DNA from: Mycolicibacter senuensis
GTDB taxonomy: Bacteria > Actinomycetota > Actinomycetes > Mycobacteriales > Mycobacteriaceae
Assembly (NCBI RefSeq): GCF_003284925.1
Contig: NZ_QMEX01000016.1
Span: forward strand, 1-51,981
Length of the DNA: 51,981 nucleotides
Direction of reading: 5' to 3'
This document shows positions 51,862-51,981 of this stretch, piece by piece. Numbering within the stretch: the first letter of the stretch is position 1; each line of letters starts with the position of its first letter. Below the pieces are notes generated by a model. It was not told where the DNA came from. It did no database searches and was given only the letters and a program-made list of their open reading frames with translations. Both the position numbers and the translations under genes were made by a program.

Positions 51862-51981
51862 GGATTTCAGCCTACCGGCGTGGCCTCGCTCCGTTTCTCA
51901 AGCTCGGGCCCGCTACCCCACGAGGCTTCCGGGGGCGCCGGCACCTCCCGCGCCGCCCGTGCTTCCGCTGGGTGCACTCCC
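51862..51981. other. Window end, nothing recognised
   Basis: 120 bases upstream of sppA; no reading frame or motif can be supported before the sequence ends. In M. tuberculosis rplO comes next, but it is not visible here. Confidence 0.3.

Noticed and set aside
1..51981. CRISPR arrays, tRNA genes, insertion sequences or prophage
   Set aside because: No regularly spaced short repeats, cloverleaf sequence, transposase or integrase was seen on either strand.

Overview
This is a high-GC actinobacterial chromosome segment, almost certainly from a member of the Mycobacteriaceae. The evidence is an mce lipid-importer operon, an MPT51/FbpD antigen-85-like protein, a wax ester synthase/diacylglycerol acyltransferase (WS/DGAT), an F420-type oxidoreductase, tandem mycobacterial class-I methyltransferases, a DUF732 protein, and the gene order map-adk-secY ... 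sppA, which follows M. tuberculosis Rv0734-Rv0724. Species cannot be fixed from sequence reading alone. No rRNA, tRNA, CRISPR array, insertion sequence or phage gene was seen.

Layout. (1) 1-6259: minus-strand mce operon (yrbEA, yrbEB, mceA, mceB, mceC cut by the window edge) with a divergent TetR gene that lacks a normal start codon. (2) 6454-8540: minus-strand operon of two paralogous polytopic membrane proteins of unknown function plus a limonene-epoxide-hydrolase-like protein; this is the best candidate for an undescribed system. (3) 8804-18839: a catabolic island. It holds an F420/LLM oxidoreductase, a divergent acyl-CoA dehydrogenase, two SnoaL-like proteins, FadD, an aldehyde dehydrogenase, a stand-alone C-terminal piece of an LLM monooxygenase and a flavin reductase, closed by two overlapping GAF-LuxR regulators. 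(4) 19154-25780: a nitronate-monooxygenase-like gene, then the leucine-type operon accD1-accA1-TIGR03084 gene-fadE19. Both starts carry the same TTAGT...TTCACTA operator-like element. (5) 25803-30663: WS/DGAT, a GYD protein, then echA9-echA8 and a third enoyl-CoA hydratase. (6) 30752-35554: minus-strand operon plsC-plsB-scoA-scoB. It is separated from the echA genes by a nested inverted repeat that looks like a bidirectional terminator. (7) 35955-39145: alpha/beta hydrolase, fbpD (mpt51), a short remnant of a 3-hydroxyisobutyrate dehydrogenase gene, an L,D-transpeptidase and a HAD-like protein. (8) 39449-41968: a NarL-type response regulator with its GAF histidine kinase, behind a 79-bp tandem repeat, and a MarR regulator. 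(9) 42024-51861: conserved housekeeping block map-adk-secY, two methyltransferases, a secreted phosphatase-like protein, a serine-hydrolase esterase, a DUF732 protein and sppA.

How the genes fit together. The theme is uptake and breakdown of lipids and branched-chain acyl groups. Mce imports lipid, and FadD/FadE/EchA enzymes oxidise it. AccA1/AccD1 + FadE19 + an AUH-like hydratase + ScoA/ScoB cover most of leucine breakdown through to acetoacetate activation; EchA9 fits the valine branch. PlsC/PlsB and WS/DGAT return acyl groups to glycerolipid. C5/G5 palindromes recur in front of several of these units, and three LuxR/NarL-type regulators encoded here are candidates to bind them. All functions are read from sequence motifs and remembered family sequences; no search was run.
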